A stretch of 64,000 nucleotides of DNA from Ridgeia piscesae (Eukaryota > Annelida > Polychaeta > Sabellida > Siboglinidae). Position 1 is the stretch's first letter; every line of letters starts with the position of its first letter. The translations under genes were made by a program, and so were the position numbers. The notes beneath the pieces were generated by a model, which was given only the letters and a program-made list of their open reading frames with translations, was not told where the DNA came from and ran no database searches. Shown one piece after another: positions 13,901-28,900 of the stretch. The DNA is taken from positions 156,001 through 220,000 of the forward strand of contig JAODUO010001198.1 in NCBI GenBank assembly GCA_025642075.2, read 5' to 3'.

Positions 13901-16900
13901 CCTAGCTAAATGACCACCCACCTTGATGCAGCGAATGTAGTTGGGAGACTTTGAGAGGAGGTTCTCCATGAGTTTGCCCACAGACACCTGTCAAGGACAG
14001 AGCATGACATAATGGCTTCATGTTTGACCATTTCAGTGCCAGCAAAAATGTCATCGACATTCAAGGAGAGATTTCAGACTCACACGTCTGCCAAACTAGT
14101 ATTGTTATGCTTTTAATTTATAAATATCACAACATAAGCTGTACATTTCTGAAAGAGCACATTATTTTTTGTTTAATTCCCAAAAATACACTAGTGAGAT
14201 GACACAGCATAATTTACTTGCACTAAAATATACGATTTACCTGTCATCCAACGTGATTTGTGCCATGGTAAATATACATACATGACTTCTTTTGTTACAA
14301 CTTTTGTTTTATTTTCACCGTCTAATAAAGTATGCAAGTCTAAACTTACTTGTAACATAAGCAGCTAAGCATCTCCCTTTTATAACAACTGTTCTCATTG
14401 ACCATACAAACTAGCCAATGCCAGCAGTTGTTGCAAATTTGTATTTGGCGGATGATTCTAATTTTTTGTGCAGTTTCTGTCTTCTGTATATTTATAGACT
14501 ATCTAAGTTCTTCACATCATCAAAGCTAGTTTAAATAATTGTTAATGAGGTATATCAGTGCTGAAGAAAACATATACTTCAATAGTATTTTTCTTACATT
14601 CCTTTTAATCAAGTTGATTACTTTTTCTGACGCTACAGCAAAACGTACATATCTCACTAATTGTCATTCCTAAAATATCTTTCATTTTTTGTTCCATCTA
14701 ATAATTTCCCACGTCACATGATGAAGCAGGATTATAATCGCTGTGAACTGACCTTGAACTGTGACCCTGCTGTTGGGGGTCGTCTCCATATAACCCGAGC
14801 TGGATCGCCTGGATCAATTAGAAATAACATGAAAAACTGAAAACAGAAAAATATTATGATCGTATTGATAACAGATTAACAGTTGAAATCTCACAGCCAA
14901 GGAAAGTCCCATTTGAGACTAGCCTTGATTACACAGGCTCCATGAGGTGGCAGCACTTGTTAGCCCCTCGCATCCGCCTGGGAAATTAATCCTCTGCCAA
15001 TGTTGCCACTAGGGCGGCCGTACCCCAAAATAGGGCAGAGACGCTGATTGGTTCTCAGGCCGAATTTGAAATGAAATTAAATTCAGGATATACTTTCATA
15101 AGACAATACAAGCAAGCAATACAAGACTATTTAAACTATTCAAAATTAAACTGATATTGACAACAACCAAAAACAGAAATACAATCTACTGTTGTTTATG
15201 AAGCAGGAATTATGGCAAGATTAGCATCGATTACCTAGGCTCCTTGAGGTGGTAGCACTTTTAACCCCTCCCATAGATAACATTCAGACACCAGCCAGAC
15301 TATCTTCTCGGCTAAGTTATGCAGCCGAGAATCGGTTAAGATGAAACGTCATTGCCAAGGAAATTTTTGAGACTGGGAAAAAGGTGCCATGACTGTCTTA
15401 GTAAAACCAATTTCCTAAAGTTTCTGGTAAGAAAACAACCTGTGCCCTCAGAGGGTGACCTGTTTAGCAAGGTGGACCATTTCACTAAGGTAAGGGCTCT
15501 TAAGGAAAATTCATAATTAAACCAAGTTGATTATTAAATCATAACAGCTTCTAAAAACACAAGTAGCCACTGTCGTATACCTGAGAACAATATCTCAACC
15601 TAAGTGACCATAAAATGAGTGACTGTACAGTGAGGCTTGAATTTTTAATTGATACGACACTAGAACGATTAGTATCATAAACACAGTAATATTTACACAG
15701 TGATGATGATGAAGCCCGTGAGAAATTTCTCTTTATTTATTACATCGTGAATCAAATATTGGAACACCTTAATGATGTTCTCCTAAGAAGTCCGGTGTCT
15801 TTGGTTCTGCCTATTACAGCGAGGTGAGACAAGCTCTGCCCCTGGAACTGTGAAATCCAGAACACCAGGAAGTTTGAAAATGTTTCCATTTTTAAACTAA
15901 TTTACCCAGAAAATAATCTTGGTGTTTTTCATGCATGCAATTGTTATTAATGTGTAGTTTAATATTTATCTTAGTTTATTAACGCATAGCTTAATCTAAC
16001 TTAGTTTTATTAATGTAAAGTTTCATTTATAGCCGGCACTTTAGGTTATCTTATTTTATTTATCTGTTCAGTAGCTTTAAAACTTATTTAATATAACATA
16101 GGCTTTTATTCAATATTATTTATTCTCGCAAATGTTTTTATTATGTGTCGTAAAACAAATTCCTGATTTTGTAATCACCCGTGACTGGGGCAGTAGTCAC
16201 AGCATTTATTGTGGCTAAATAAAGTATATATTATTATTATTATCACAGCTAGACATCAATAGACTTCCCAGCCTCCACACAACATCTGCATTGGGAACAT
16301 AATGAAAGTAGACCGTCCCAAGACCATCTCCAACACCAGATTTGAACGAGCACCAAAACAAGAAACAACAACATGTCTACCTCACCTTGAGTGAGATGTT
16401 CCTAACCCTAACCCCGCCCTTCTTAGGTATGTGTCGATTTTATTTTTAAATATACTAACACTACTAGCACCTACACAATCAGCTGATAATCTGTCCCATT
16501 CATTTACTGTTCTTTGTCAAAATTAGAACTTTCTAATATCTAGTCTACACTGCTTCTTTGCTAATGTACCGGGTAACTCCATGTCCTCTAGTCCTTCTCT
16601 CTCCCATAACCTAGTAAAATATATTTCTGTCACTATTTTCATACCCATTCGATATTTTAAATACTCCTATCTGAAATATTGAATGGTTATGAAAATATTG
16701 ACAGAAATATTTGTTTCTCGGTTAAGGAAGATAGAAGCAAGAGGGGTTCTGAGTTTGTTTATTTTTAGATACTGCAATTTACCCACAGCACTCCACATTC
16801 AATGGACAAGGCTCGGTAACAAGTACAGAAAGAACAACAACATACCATTAAAAATAATATCTACCTGGACGCCAGAAGGAAAGACAACAATAATGACCAA

Positions 16901-19900
16901 AACCAGCATGACAGTGAAGAGGGACTGAAGATGGCTCGACTTACCTGGGCCACAGGTGTCTGGGGGGCCTGTGTCTGGTGGGATCACGTTTGATCCTTAC
17001 GTGCCATGTGGCATAAAGACGATAAGTCAGTTAGTAAAGGATACTCTCTTGATCCAGTCAAAATGACATTTTAGTTTGTCCAAACATTGTGCGAAACTAA
17101 ACAACAAACTAACATGTCACATGATCACTCGAGAACGTGAATTTACTGGCAAAAATCCAACTAACAAACAAATTAAATTTGGTAGGGACTTTGAGGGAAA
17201 CGGTGTGCATACCTTCCGGGAAGAATTCACGCAAGAGTGGGTTTTCACACTCGTACATCGCTCGGGACAAGTCGCGGAACAAAAGATCGTTGTTTTTGTC
17301 GATGAAGCCATTCACTCGATACAACACCTAGAATAAACAAAACAATTAACAACAATTAACAAAAATTAACAACAATCTGTTTCTCCATCCAGAACCAGTG
17401 AACTGTTAAATTACAGAGGCTTTTAAAAAAACACAAATAGCTACTGCCATATATCTGAGAACAATACCTCTATGACACAACAGCAACAATGTTTCACTGA
17501 CGCGTCATGGAGTTGACAGTTTTCAGGTGTACAAGATCATTGTTAGAGTGAAATTTATTTTAAAGAGCAAAATCGAACTTAAGAGCACTTAACAACAATG
17601 GTGAAATGGGCACCTGGGCTATATGCAAGAAATATTGTTTCCCAGTCACTAAAAAGTGTTGGTGGACACGTGGCTGCGAACTCACATACTTACAGATCAG
17701 TCGAGATGTGTGTTATCACCTAACATAAACCACAAACTTACAATATCAGACGATATCTACGATTTTGGAAGGGGATTGTGTCAACTCCTCTGCAGAGAAT
17801 TAGTAAAAAGAAGTCTGCTGTCTAGAACGTGGGAAAGTTAAACATCAAAGAGTATTGCGGTTAACTCTGCTCACCTTGGTATTATTGCCAATCATTTTTT
17901 TTTTTAAACTGGATGTTTTGATTACCTTTTAAACGAATTACAGGCGGAATCTTTCGAATTGCGAACATTGTTCTGAACTTAATAAAGTAACTAAACACAA
18001 ATTGGCCGACAGTAAACCTTCAACATGTTGTAGTCATTAGAATGTCATATCAAATGAACCATAAAACCTAGAAGCTGACACCCTCACTTTAAGAAGAGAA
18101 AGTTGACTTACAGCCCCAGCGTAGTGGATGAGTTTGAAGGCGTCGTGAGGAAGTGACTTGTCAGACTGTGTCTTGCGACAGCCTCGGCTCTCGTAGTGGG
18201 GATGCTTGCAACACTCCACATTCAACTTGGTGAGGAAGGTCATGTCCGTCACCTTTCCCGGCCTAAGACACTCGTCGTCCAGCATGGCTAGGATGCCTTC
18301 ATTGTTCTAACACAAGAAACAAGTCACTGGTGGTCACTCTTGTTCAACATTATCTTAATTCTAGAGCTACTAGTGTATACACTTTTTGTATATTTTAAGT
18401 TATTTTATGGAGTCTTAGCTACGGATTTAACAAAGTTTTTAACATATTTTGGACATTTACAAACACTAATTTGTTTTTTATAATAATTTTAATCATTTAA
18501 TTATTTATTTGCCCAATTACTTATTTATTTATTTTATATATTTATTCACTTACTTACTCTGCTCACCACAGTGGGCTAGACATGGAACGGCACAAGTGAA
18601 GCAGACATGATTTAGTTCATCATGACTGTAACATGAAAGTGCAATTACTAATAATAGTTCTGGTTGATTCTAGCACTTAACAGGGTTTTATTAACTGACT
18701 AGTCTGTATATAATTTGATTATGACGTTATGATCTTATGAGGTCTCACTGAATTTTTCAATCTTTTTGAGTAGGCATGGATAGTCTCTATAATAATATAC
18801 TAATAATATGAACATTTATAAAGTGCCATAAATCTAGAAATATCCATTCGGAGGTGCTGTACATGAGTATGTATACATGTGTCGTAGAATTATAATATTA
18901 AGTCTGTTAAGGTAAATAAAATACATAAAATATGTATAAAAAGTAAAAGTAATAAATAATAAAATAAATAAGTTAGCTAAAGATAATTATTAAAATAAAT
19001 GGTATATTGATAATAAAATATGACAGCGATAAGTCTCGACGACAGAGACTATGAGACATGTGCTATGCTTAGCAAGAGATCTAGATATTGGCTAGCACAC
19101 ACGGTGATGGAGTGGGTGCCTGATGGTAACATGATGAGAGGATGGCCAACTAAAACCTGATGCAAGACGATTAATGATGATATAGCAGAAATGAAATTAC
19201 CTGGAATTAAGCCTAAGAAATTGTGAAAGGTCTTAGGTGATTACCTGGTACCTCCAAACAACCCAAACTTGGGCTAACGCAGGAGTTGTTCTTCTGTAGA
19301 ATTTGTGAGTCCACTATAGGTTACACATTTACCCCCTGTATGGGATCTTTTACTTCCACTGGCATAGACACCAGATAGAAGGGACCACCGGCTTTTAGTG
19401 TCTCTTCCGAAAGACACAGGCAAATGTGGGGTGAAGAAATTGCCTAAGTTTCGAAACGGCGGTAGGTGGGATTGAACCACCGTCCCCTCGATTGACAGCC
19501 CGGCGCTCTACCACATGACCACCGCTCCCCACTATGAAAGATCAGACTAGTTGGAGACGGCTCATCACCCAATGACCCAGAAGGAACAGAAGGAAGTAAG
19601 TCTAAGTCTAGGTACCTTTTCGATGAGTTCACAGATGACTGCGTTGTTGAAATAATCGACACTGATCCACTCAATGCCCTGCAACAAAACAACAGAAACT
19701 GGTTAGTAAAACCACCTAAATATACATCAAGCCGAGAGAATGAATTAACACACAGCGTAGATTTCTTTTTGAAGACATCTACCAAAAACGTTTATGAAAT
19801 TCAATGCTTCACCAACATTTGGACACAGTGCTCAGGAAATTATTTCTATGACTTTGTTCTTTTTCTGCTTGCCAGATGGCATGACAAGCAGGCAGGATAT

Positions 19901-22900
19901 CAATCCAGCCACGCATGAAATGGTCTATTTGTCACCCAATCCAGCAAGCAGAAGTACCTAGACACAGAATTAAGTTCCTGAAAAAAGCAAACGACAGTTA
20001 CTGAAATTATGACATGAATTCCTATAAATCGGCTGCATGAAAAGACAATCGATACAGATTTAGTATCCCCACCTCAGTTTACATTAAAGTTTGTTTTCTT
20101 ATGTTAACTGATGTATCACAAAATTATGTAAACCAGCAAAATAACCAATATCCAAAATTATACAAATCTGGTAAATACGCAGAGAAATAGAGTTAACATC
20201 TATAAAATTGTTATAAAACAGTATTTCTCTCTCTGTTAGTGCAAAGGTGACTGGTAAATCAGAACAATTCTGTTTGCACCAAAAGATGGGTAATACAGAA
20301 ATGGTGAAGGAGAACAAGAGTTGGGAGAACAAACTATTGTAAGGAGACCACAAGTGGTAGGAAGGAGGAGGAGGAGGAGGAGGAGGAGGAGGAGGCTGCT
20401 GCAGAGATGTGGTGATGATAACATAGAAGATGATGAGAAAGCTGAAGACAGCCATATAGACTGGAGAAGATAATATGGAAATAAAAGAATTAACGACACA
20501 AGAAACCAGGAGACTGAGAGGAGATCAGATAGAAGTGTTTAAAATATTAAATGGGTATGAAAATATTGACAGAAATATTTTATTCTTGGTTACGGAAGAG
20601 AGAAGGACTAGAGGACATGGAGTTACATTAGCAAAGAAGCAGTGTAGACTAGATATTAGAAAACTCTAATTTTCACAAACAACAGTAAATGAATGGAACA
20701 GATTATCAGCTGATTGTGTAGGTGCTAGTAGTGTTAATGTTTAAAAATAAAATCGACATATACCTAAGAAGGGCGGGGTACATTTAGACAAATAGGTTGG
20801 ACTCTTCATAAGCCAATGGGCTTCCTTGTCCAACGGAGATGACTGACCTCAGAGATGTATTCCTCTTGCTCCTCCTTCAAGGTGAGCTCTATGAAGATCT
20901 GCTGCAGCTTCTCGTTGCAGTAGTTGATGATGAACTGCTCAAAGCTGTTGTGCTGTAACAGAAACACATCTTTTATTTCATGCTTCTTCCACCATCAGAC
21001 TTAATGTACATGTTCCAAATAAGGAGGGATCTTTCCATAAAGAGCAAAACATTATACGGGAATAGCAAAAACAAAAGAAGCTGAAATAATTGTCAAGGTA
21101 AGAAACAATGCATTCTCTGTTAAGTTTAAGATTCATCGCGAATTTTATTTCATAACTATGCTATCATAAAATTGTTCAGACATGTTCTCAGTCACCCTAA
21201 AATCTAAAAAAAAATTATTCTTTTTTCCGAACATCTGTTACTTTGCCCAAGTACCTACAATGGATAACGTAAACTAACACATTTTTATACTGGACGCTTT
21301 TCGCCAGCTACCTCGGTAACCTTTTAATTATTTTAGATGTATAAATACATTCAGTCACTACAATAAGTCAAACCCAACAGATCTTAAAAAAGATGCAGTG
21401 GCAAACAATTACGGCATGTGTATTGTATTGATGGTTCATTACGTCAGTGACCCTGCTGTGTGTCCCACCTCCATTTTGTCATCACCTGCGAAATCATTTT
21501 CAGACAAATCCCAAAGCTGTGTGTATTCCAATCTATTCAGCCTTGAGAGTCACAGGAGTAATCAGCATCTGTGCCGAGAGTTAAATCAATCAACTGGTGC
21601 CGCAATGATTTATCGTCTCACGAGCGAGACAACAGCCTTGGGAATACAATCAGTTTCACTTACTTCAAATATTTCAAATCCATAGATGTCGAGGACACCC
21701 ATTGATTTTTGCCGTCCTGTCTTCGTTACCTGTTGTCAACAAACACTTATCTTGGTTACCATGTTCACACTGGCTTGGTGGAACAGACTGTGAACATTAC
21801 ATGTTTAGTTTTTGTTAAGTTATCATGTTCACACTGTCTTGGTGGAACAGACTGTGAACAGTATGTGTTTTGTCCTGTCCTGTCCTGTCCTGTCCTGTCC
21901 TGTCCTGTCCTGTCCTGTCCTGTCCTGTCCTGTCCTGTCCTGTCCTGTCCTGTCCTGTCCTGTCCTGTCCTGTCCTGTTCTGTTAGTTCGTGCAGCATAA
22001 CAAATTGAATTACTTTTATTGGTGCTATTACAATTTGGATGTATAAAACTATGATATTGTACATGTACAATGATTAGTTTGTTGGATGAATATAGAGTCA
22101 AATGTTTGGTATAAATAATGATTAGTTTGGCAGAATAAAGAGTAAATTATAAATAATGAAGTATAAATAATAAAGTATAAATAAGATTTATAAATACTGT
22201 GTATATGTTTAATTTTTGAAATATAAGGTGATATTGAATTTTTTTAAATCAAAAGTATTACTTTTTTCGGCAAACTTATCATGTAATAACATCTGCAACA
22301 TTTGCAACCAGAAATAACAGTCTACACCTTTACCTATCTTCACATCAACTCAACACAGATCACACAAAAAGGGTGTGATTCTGCTCGATTTATCATTTCG
22401 CTGTAATCTCTTAACAACATTCCCGCATTCCATAACCATAATTGAATGCTACCGATATACGATCCAAGGTGAAATTGACTCAACACGTGCCCAGTACCCA
22501 CTGTGTTATTTGAAGTAATTTAGTAATAGCTACGGCAAACGTGATTGCCATCTGTCACGTCTCAGTACGGCTTAATCCACTTGTCCAGGCCGATATTAAG
22601 CAAACAATCAGCTATAATCAATACCCGACCGCGGAATTACTAAGGCTTAATCTGTTTAACGAAAGTGTTACCCAGATCCACTTTTCAACCAAATCCGCAC
22701 ATTGCAATGTCAACACCTGCAATGACTCATCACAGGCAACACGTAACCATGGTAACTAGCCTACACTAACAAACACGTGTAACGTGGTGCCCCCTAGAGA
22801 GTGGCTCACCGATTGTAGGTAACACAACAAGCATGTAAGTTAACAAAACTAAATAGTAACCATTTCGTTTTCATTACAATAATTAAGTAGTTTTTAATGT

Positions 22901-25900
22901 AACTGGCATGTAATGGAGTACAATTTTAATTAAGTACTTTTACCAGTAACGAAGCAGCTTTTATCTAAACTAACAACACTTTGCTCCGTTACTTTCATTT
23001 ACTCCGCAGAATATTTTCATTACAATACTTCCATGTCTAGTCACCACAGGGGTCCTATCGCCATGTGAAAATCTATTAATAGTATTCAAACAGGGTGACT
23101 CATCGGTCAGGTGACAATCACATTTGCATACTAACTAGTTATTTTATTTTACTGACTGTTACTGAGTTATGGTTCATTTAATGTAACAAAGCCGTTTTAT
23201 TATCTCATTTTGTGCCAACCGTAACGTTGAAATTAAAATTCTACTTCTACTTTTAGTCTTACTTCAAGTACTTTTAAAAGCTACTTCTACTTCGTACTCC
23301 AGTAAGACTTTATTCTATATACTTCTACTTACTTAGCTTTGAGGTGAATTGCTTGTACTTTTACTGAAGTACAAAACATAAAAGTACTTCAGACTGCTGG
23401 TGCATCAAAACCAACGATCTGAGGAAGCGAATGAATACAGAAAAAGACCAGAACATCTTATCGCCTGAGGACTGACATTGTCAGCCTGTCCCCAAAGTTA
23501 GCACATTGATGTAAAGGTGTATATTTACCTTGATACTCTCGTTGATTCTTCTGACAAGCCACGTGAACAGTCGACTGTAGAGAGCCTTGCATAAGGCATC
23601 CCGGGCATATGATGCCTGGCAACAAAAATCAACAATTTAAATAATAATAATGTAATAATAAAATATAGCGCAGTAAATCCTGGTTACCATATCCGTTACC
23701 ATGTTACAAAAAAAAAATAGCCCTACAAATTCAAGATTATAAAAATGTGGCATCAACTGTCCAATTAAATTATCAAGTAGGAGTAAACTTAAAAAATACA
23801 ACAATGTAAAATATTTAAAACATCATAGAATAAAAACAAGTAGGTAAATAAATAAATATAGTTCTTTAAAAAGTCAAGTCGAGCGACAACATTGAATGAA
23901 AGTGAAAGCCTGAAATAATTAAATTCGGTAAACATTTCAACAGACAGCATTGGAACCCTGCCAGTAAGACTCTGTGTAAACCCGCATAATTATTTTAGCA
24001 ACTCTGTCATTTAGAGATATAGATACGTGTCAGTGTGTCACTGCAGTTTAGTGGCCTTTCCAATTTTTATTTATTTTCTGATGAAGGTCGGTGGGTGGGC
24101 GGGTGACATCGGTCCAGGCCAATTTTTCATTATTGTAATTTTTTTATTTACCAAGCCCCTTAAGAACATAATAATTAATCAATGTACAACAATTAAGAAG
24201 CGCCCTTCCTTTAATGCTGCACCTACTGTGGGGCCTGGGGACACCTACCTCAGTGGCGCTGAGATCAGCCTTCACCTTGTCTTTCCCTGTATTGACAACC
24301 CGCTCCGTGAGAGCCTTGGTGAGCTGTGACGATGAGCAACCGAGCAGCTCGCTCACCTCCTCCAATTCTGATAATCGGTCACATGACTTTGTTAACAACA
24401 TACCAAGTTTTGATCATCTGGTAAAGGTAAGTAAAAGGTAAGTTTTTATAGAGCGCTGCACCCAATCCTCAGGTTTGCTCGAAGTGCTGTACACTTTACT
24501 CCCTGGCAGACATGTTCAACCGAAAACCATCTCCACTGCTCTAGGAAGCATTCAGCCATGTTGCAATTAATGCACAAAGACTATTTGTACACATTTATAC
24601 ACCACTGCCAGGTACTCATTCATACAGCTGAGTGAGAACTGGAACAATATTGTAAACAGACATGCCAAAGGTTCCAGGGAGATGATGGCCAGTGAGATGA
24701 TGGCCAGTGAGATGATGGCCAGTGAGATGATGGCCAGTGAGATGATGGCCAGTGAGATGATGGCCAGTGAGATGATGGCCAGAGAGATGATGGCCAGTGA
24801 GATGATGGCCAGTGAGATGATGGCCAGTGAGATGATGGCCAGTGAGATGATGGCCAGTGAGATGATGGCCAGTGAGATGATGGCCAGTGAGATGATGGCC
24901 AGTGAGATGATGGCCAGGGAGATGATGGCCAGTGAGATGATGGCCAGAGAGATGATGGCCAGTGAGATGATGGCCAGAGAGATGATGGCCAGTGAGATGA
25001 TGGCCAGTGAGATGATGGCCAGTGAGATGATGGCCAGTGAGATGATGGCCAGTGAGATGATGGCCAGTGAGATGATGGCCAGGGAGATGATGGCCAGTGA
25101 GATGATGGCCAGATGAGATGATGGCCAGTGAGATGATGGCCAGTGAGATAATGGCCAGTGAGATGATGGCCAAGAGATGATGGCCAGTGAGATGATGGCC
25201 AGTGAGATGATGGGCCAGTGAGATGATGGCCAGGGAGATGATGGCCAGGAGATGATGGCCAGTGAGATGATGGCCAGTGAGATAATGGCCAGTGAGATAA
25301 TGGCCATGAGATGATGGCCAGTGAGATGATGGCCAGTGAGATGATGGCCAGTGAGATGATGGCCAGTGAGATGATGGCCAGTGAGATGATGGCCAGTGAG
25401 ATGATGGCCAGTGAGATGATGGCCAGTGAGATGATGGCCAGTGAGATGATGGCCAGTGAGATGATGGCCAGAGAGATGATGGCCAGTGAGATGATGGCCA
25501 GTGAGATGATGGCCAGTGAGATGGCCAGTGAGATAATGGCCAGTGAGATGATGGCCAGTGAGATGATGGCCAGGAGATGATGGCCAGTGAGATGATGGCC
25601 AGTGAGATGATGGCCAGTGAGATAATGGCCAGTGAGATAATGGCCAGTGAGATATGGCCAGTGAGATAGAATGAGCCAGTGAGATATGGCCAATGAGATG
25701 ATGGCCAGTGAGATAATGGCCAGTGAGATGATGGCCAGTGAGATAATGGCCAGTGAGATGATGGCCAGGGAGATGATGGAACCAGTGAGATGATGGCCAG
25801 TGAGATGATGGCCAGTGAGATGATGGCCAGTGAGATAATGGCCAGTGAGATGATGGCCAGGAGATGATGGCCAGTGAGATGATGGCCAGTGAGATAATGG

Positions 25901-28900
25901 CCAGTGAGATGATGGCCAGTGAGATGATGGCCAGTGAGATGATGGCCAGTGAGATGATGGCCAGTGAGATGATGGCGGAATGGCCAGTGAGATGATGGCC
26001 AGTGAGATGATGGCCAGTGAGATGATGGCCAGTGAGATATGGCCAGTGAGATGATGGCCAGTGAGATGATGGCCAGGGAGATGATGGCCAGTGAGATGAT
26101 GGCCAGTGAGATAATGGCCAGTGAGATGATGGCCAGGAGATGATGGCCAGTGAGATGATGGCCAGTGAGATGATGGCCAGTGAGATGATGGCCAGTGAGA
26201 TGATGGCCAGTGAGATATGGCCAGTGAGATGATGGCCAGTGAGATGATGGCCAGTGAGATGATGGCCAGTGAGATGATGGCCAGTGAGATGATGGCCAGT
26301 GAGATGATGGCCAGTGAGATGATGGCCAGGGAGATGATGGCCAGTGAGATGATGGCCAGTGAGATGATGGCCAGTGAGATGATGGCCAGTGAGATAATGG
26401 CCAGTGAGATAATGGCCAATGAGATGATGGCCAGTGAGATAATGGCCAGTGAGATGATGGCCAGTGAGATGATGGCCAGTGAGATGATGGCCAGTGAGAT
26501 GATGGCCAGTGAGATGATGGCCAGTGAGATGATGGCCAGTGAGATAATGGCCAGTGAGATGATGGCCAGTGAGATGATGGCCAGTGAGATGATGGCCAGT
26601 GAGATGATGGCCAATAAGCTTGAATGACCCACCTTCCTCATTGTCTACAGTACACCCGTCCGTGCCGTCAAAGTTCCCGCGGTGAGTGAAGCTGGCGTTG
26701 CCCAGTTTGAGAACGATGGCAACGATGTAGAAGAGATTTCTAATCTCCGACTCCTCGAAACCTATCACCTCCATCGCTCTCTGCAACAAATGACACAGAT
26801 CACTCATCCCTCTCACCCTCTGTATACCTGGTAAAGGCCCAGCCAACATAGAACAGATGTAGAAGATTCAGACATTTCATCATTTATTTATTATAATCTG
26901 GTAAAGTTTTCAAACTGGGAACTGCTTGTGGGAATGTCTCATACAGACGGCATGACAATACTGATGCAGTTCACATATATTGCTGGTTTTGACGTTGTTT
27001 ACAGCAAAGCTTGACATTTTGACTGTGACATAGACAAAGCGTGACACTGAGGATCAGTTGGTTGTCCAAGGCAACTCATATTGGTAGTAAATAGATTTCA
27101 CTAATGCATAGTTGATGCAATAAAAGTCAAACAAATCAAGCTGTATTATTTCTGTATGTTAAGTTTATACACATGTATGCATGCATGCACAAGTGTCGCA
27201 TGTATACACATGTATACACATGTATACACATGTATACACATGTATACACATGTATACACATGTATACACATGTATACACATGTATACCCATGTATACACA
27301 TGTAGACACATGTATACACATGTACAGACATGTACAGACATGTACACACATGTATACACATGTACACACATGTATACACATGTATATACTTGTACACAGA
27401 AGAATAGTTGTAAAATGAAACACATAAAATGCAAAGGAAACAGCATTTGGGGATATATAACCAAATGGTATTCTTCCTTTGTAGTCCTACTCAAAAGAAC
27501 TGTGTTGTGCCATTTGTGTAACTATCTGGAAGCACTGAATGTAGAACTGGTTGAGTAGAAATGATATTTCTGTGCAGCATGGTATCAGAGCTGCGACATA
27601 AAGATATTTGTCAGACAGTGACCAGGTGCATATGCAAAACTATGCTGACAGGTGTAGTTCGGCCTAGGTGTGTCAACATGGGCAATCACCAGCTGATTGG
27701 AGCAGAAATGAAGGGGTGTCAGGTTAGAGATTCAACAGTAAGAGAAATTTCACGAATTTTATGTATCACATATGTGTATGGAGGCGAATTAATGTCTGAA
27801 ATTGTCAATACCACAGCTTCAAAAACCTAGCAGGAAATCAAAGAAACATTACAACGGCTGCCTACGGGGAAGTCAAAGATGGTATCTACCCACGTTTGGC
27901 TTGGGACATGATTCTGTGTCTGCTGAAATGTTGATATAAACATTCCCTGTGACAGGACATTTGCAAAGGTCAACAAACATGACACAGACAAGACATTAGT
28001 GACACAACACCTGACGCGTCATCTCACCCGTGTCGCTTGGTAATCGTCCCCGTCATCGATGGTGTCCACCTCACCATCGCCACCTGCCTGCAGAATAGCA
28101 TACTCCTCGGGACTGCGTCGGAGCTTCAGGGATTCTGTGGGGAAATGTCAGACTGTTCTAGGCCAGGTAGAAGACAGGTGAGATGATCACAGGCAGGTAG
28201 AAGACAGGTAAGATGATCACAGGCAGGTAGAAGACAGGTAAGATGATCACAGGCAGGTAGAAGACAGGTAAGATGATCACAGGCAGGTAGAAGACAGGTA
28301 AGATGATCACAGGCAGGTAGAAGACAGGTAAGATGATCACAGGCAGGTAGAAGACAGGTAAGATGATCACAGGCAGGTAGAAGACAGGTAAGATGATCAC
28401 AGGCAGGTAGAAGACAGGTAAGATGATCACAGGCAGGTAGAAGACAGGTGAGATGATCACAGGTGAAGTTTGGGCAGGTAAAACATTCTTGTGTACTACC
28501 TATGATAATAATTGTAACACTTCTATAGACCCCTCTATCCTTAAACAAGTCAAGCTCACAGGTGCATCAAACAGAATTACTTAGTGTAATCATAAAGGGG
28601 GACAGGTCAAGTCATCACTGTAGCATGGATTCATCGAGAAGTTATGGCAGAAAAGCAATTTCCAAAAAAATTGTTTTCAGTTTTTTACAAAAGGTGGCTA
28701 CAGCACATGTACAATAAGATAAAAAAATGAGAAAAAGTTACATAAGAGTGTTGAAAAACATTTTTAAACCAGTTTTTGGTCATCTAAGTAACCCAATCAA
28801 ATAAATATTTACCATGCATAGTGGCAGTGCCCTAAGGTACTTCCAGGCCACAAATTTTGAAAATAAGTCCTAAACAGTTTCTGAGAAATGGGCGCTAATG

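Noticed and set aside
16401..16416. Telomeric repeat (CCCTAA)
   Set aside because: Only two hexamers at a LINE edge; no internal telomere tract.
19445..19530. tRNA gene on the minus strand
   Set aside because: It is a tRNA-like head attached to a SINE body; it has no sound acceptor stem.
24567..26849. Open frame of 760 codons (GHHLT/AIISL repeats)
   Set aside because: It is the 15-bp minisatellite read in frame with exon 10 at its start; a clear donor ends the exon at 26633, and indels switch the repeat peptide between frames.
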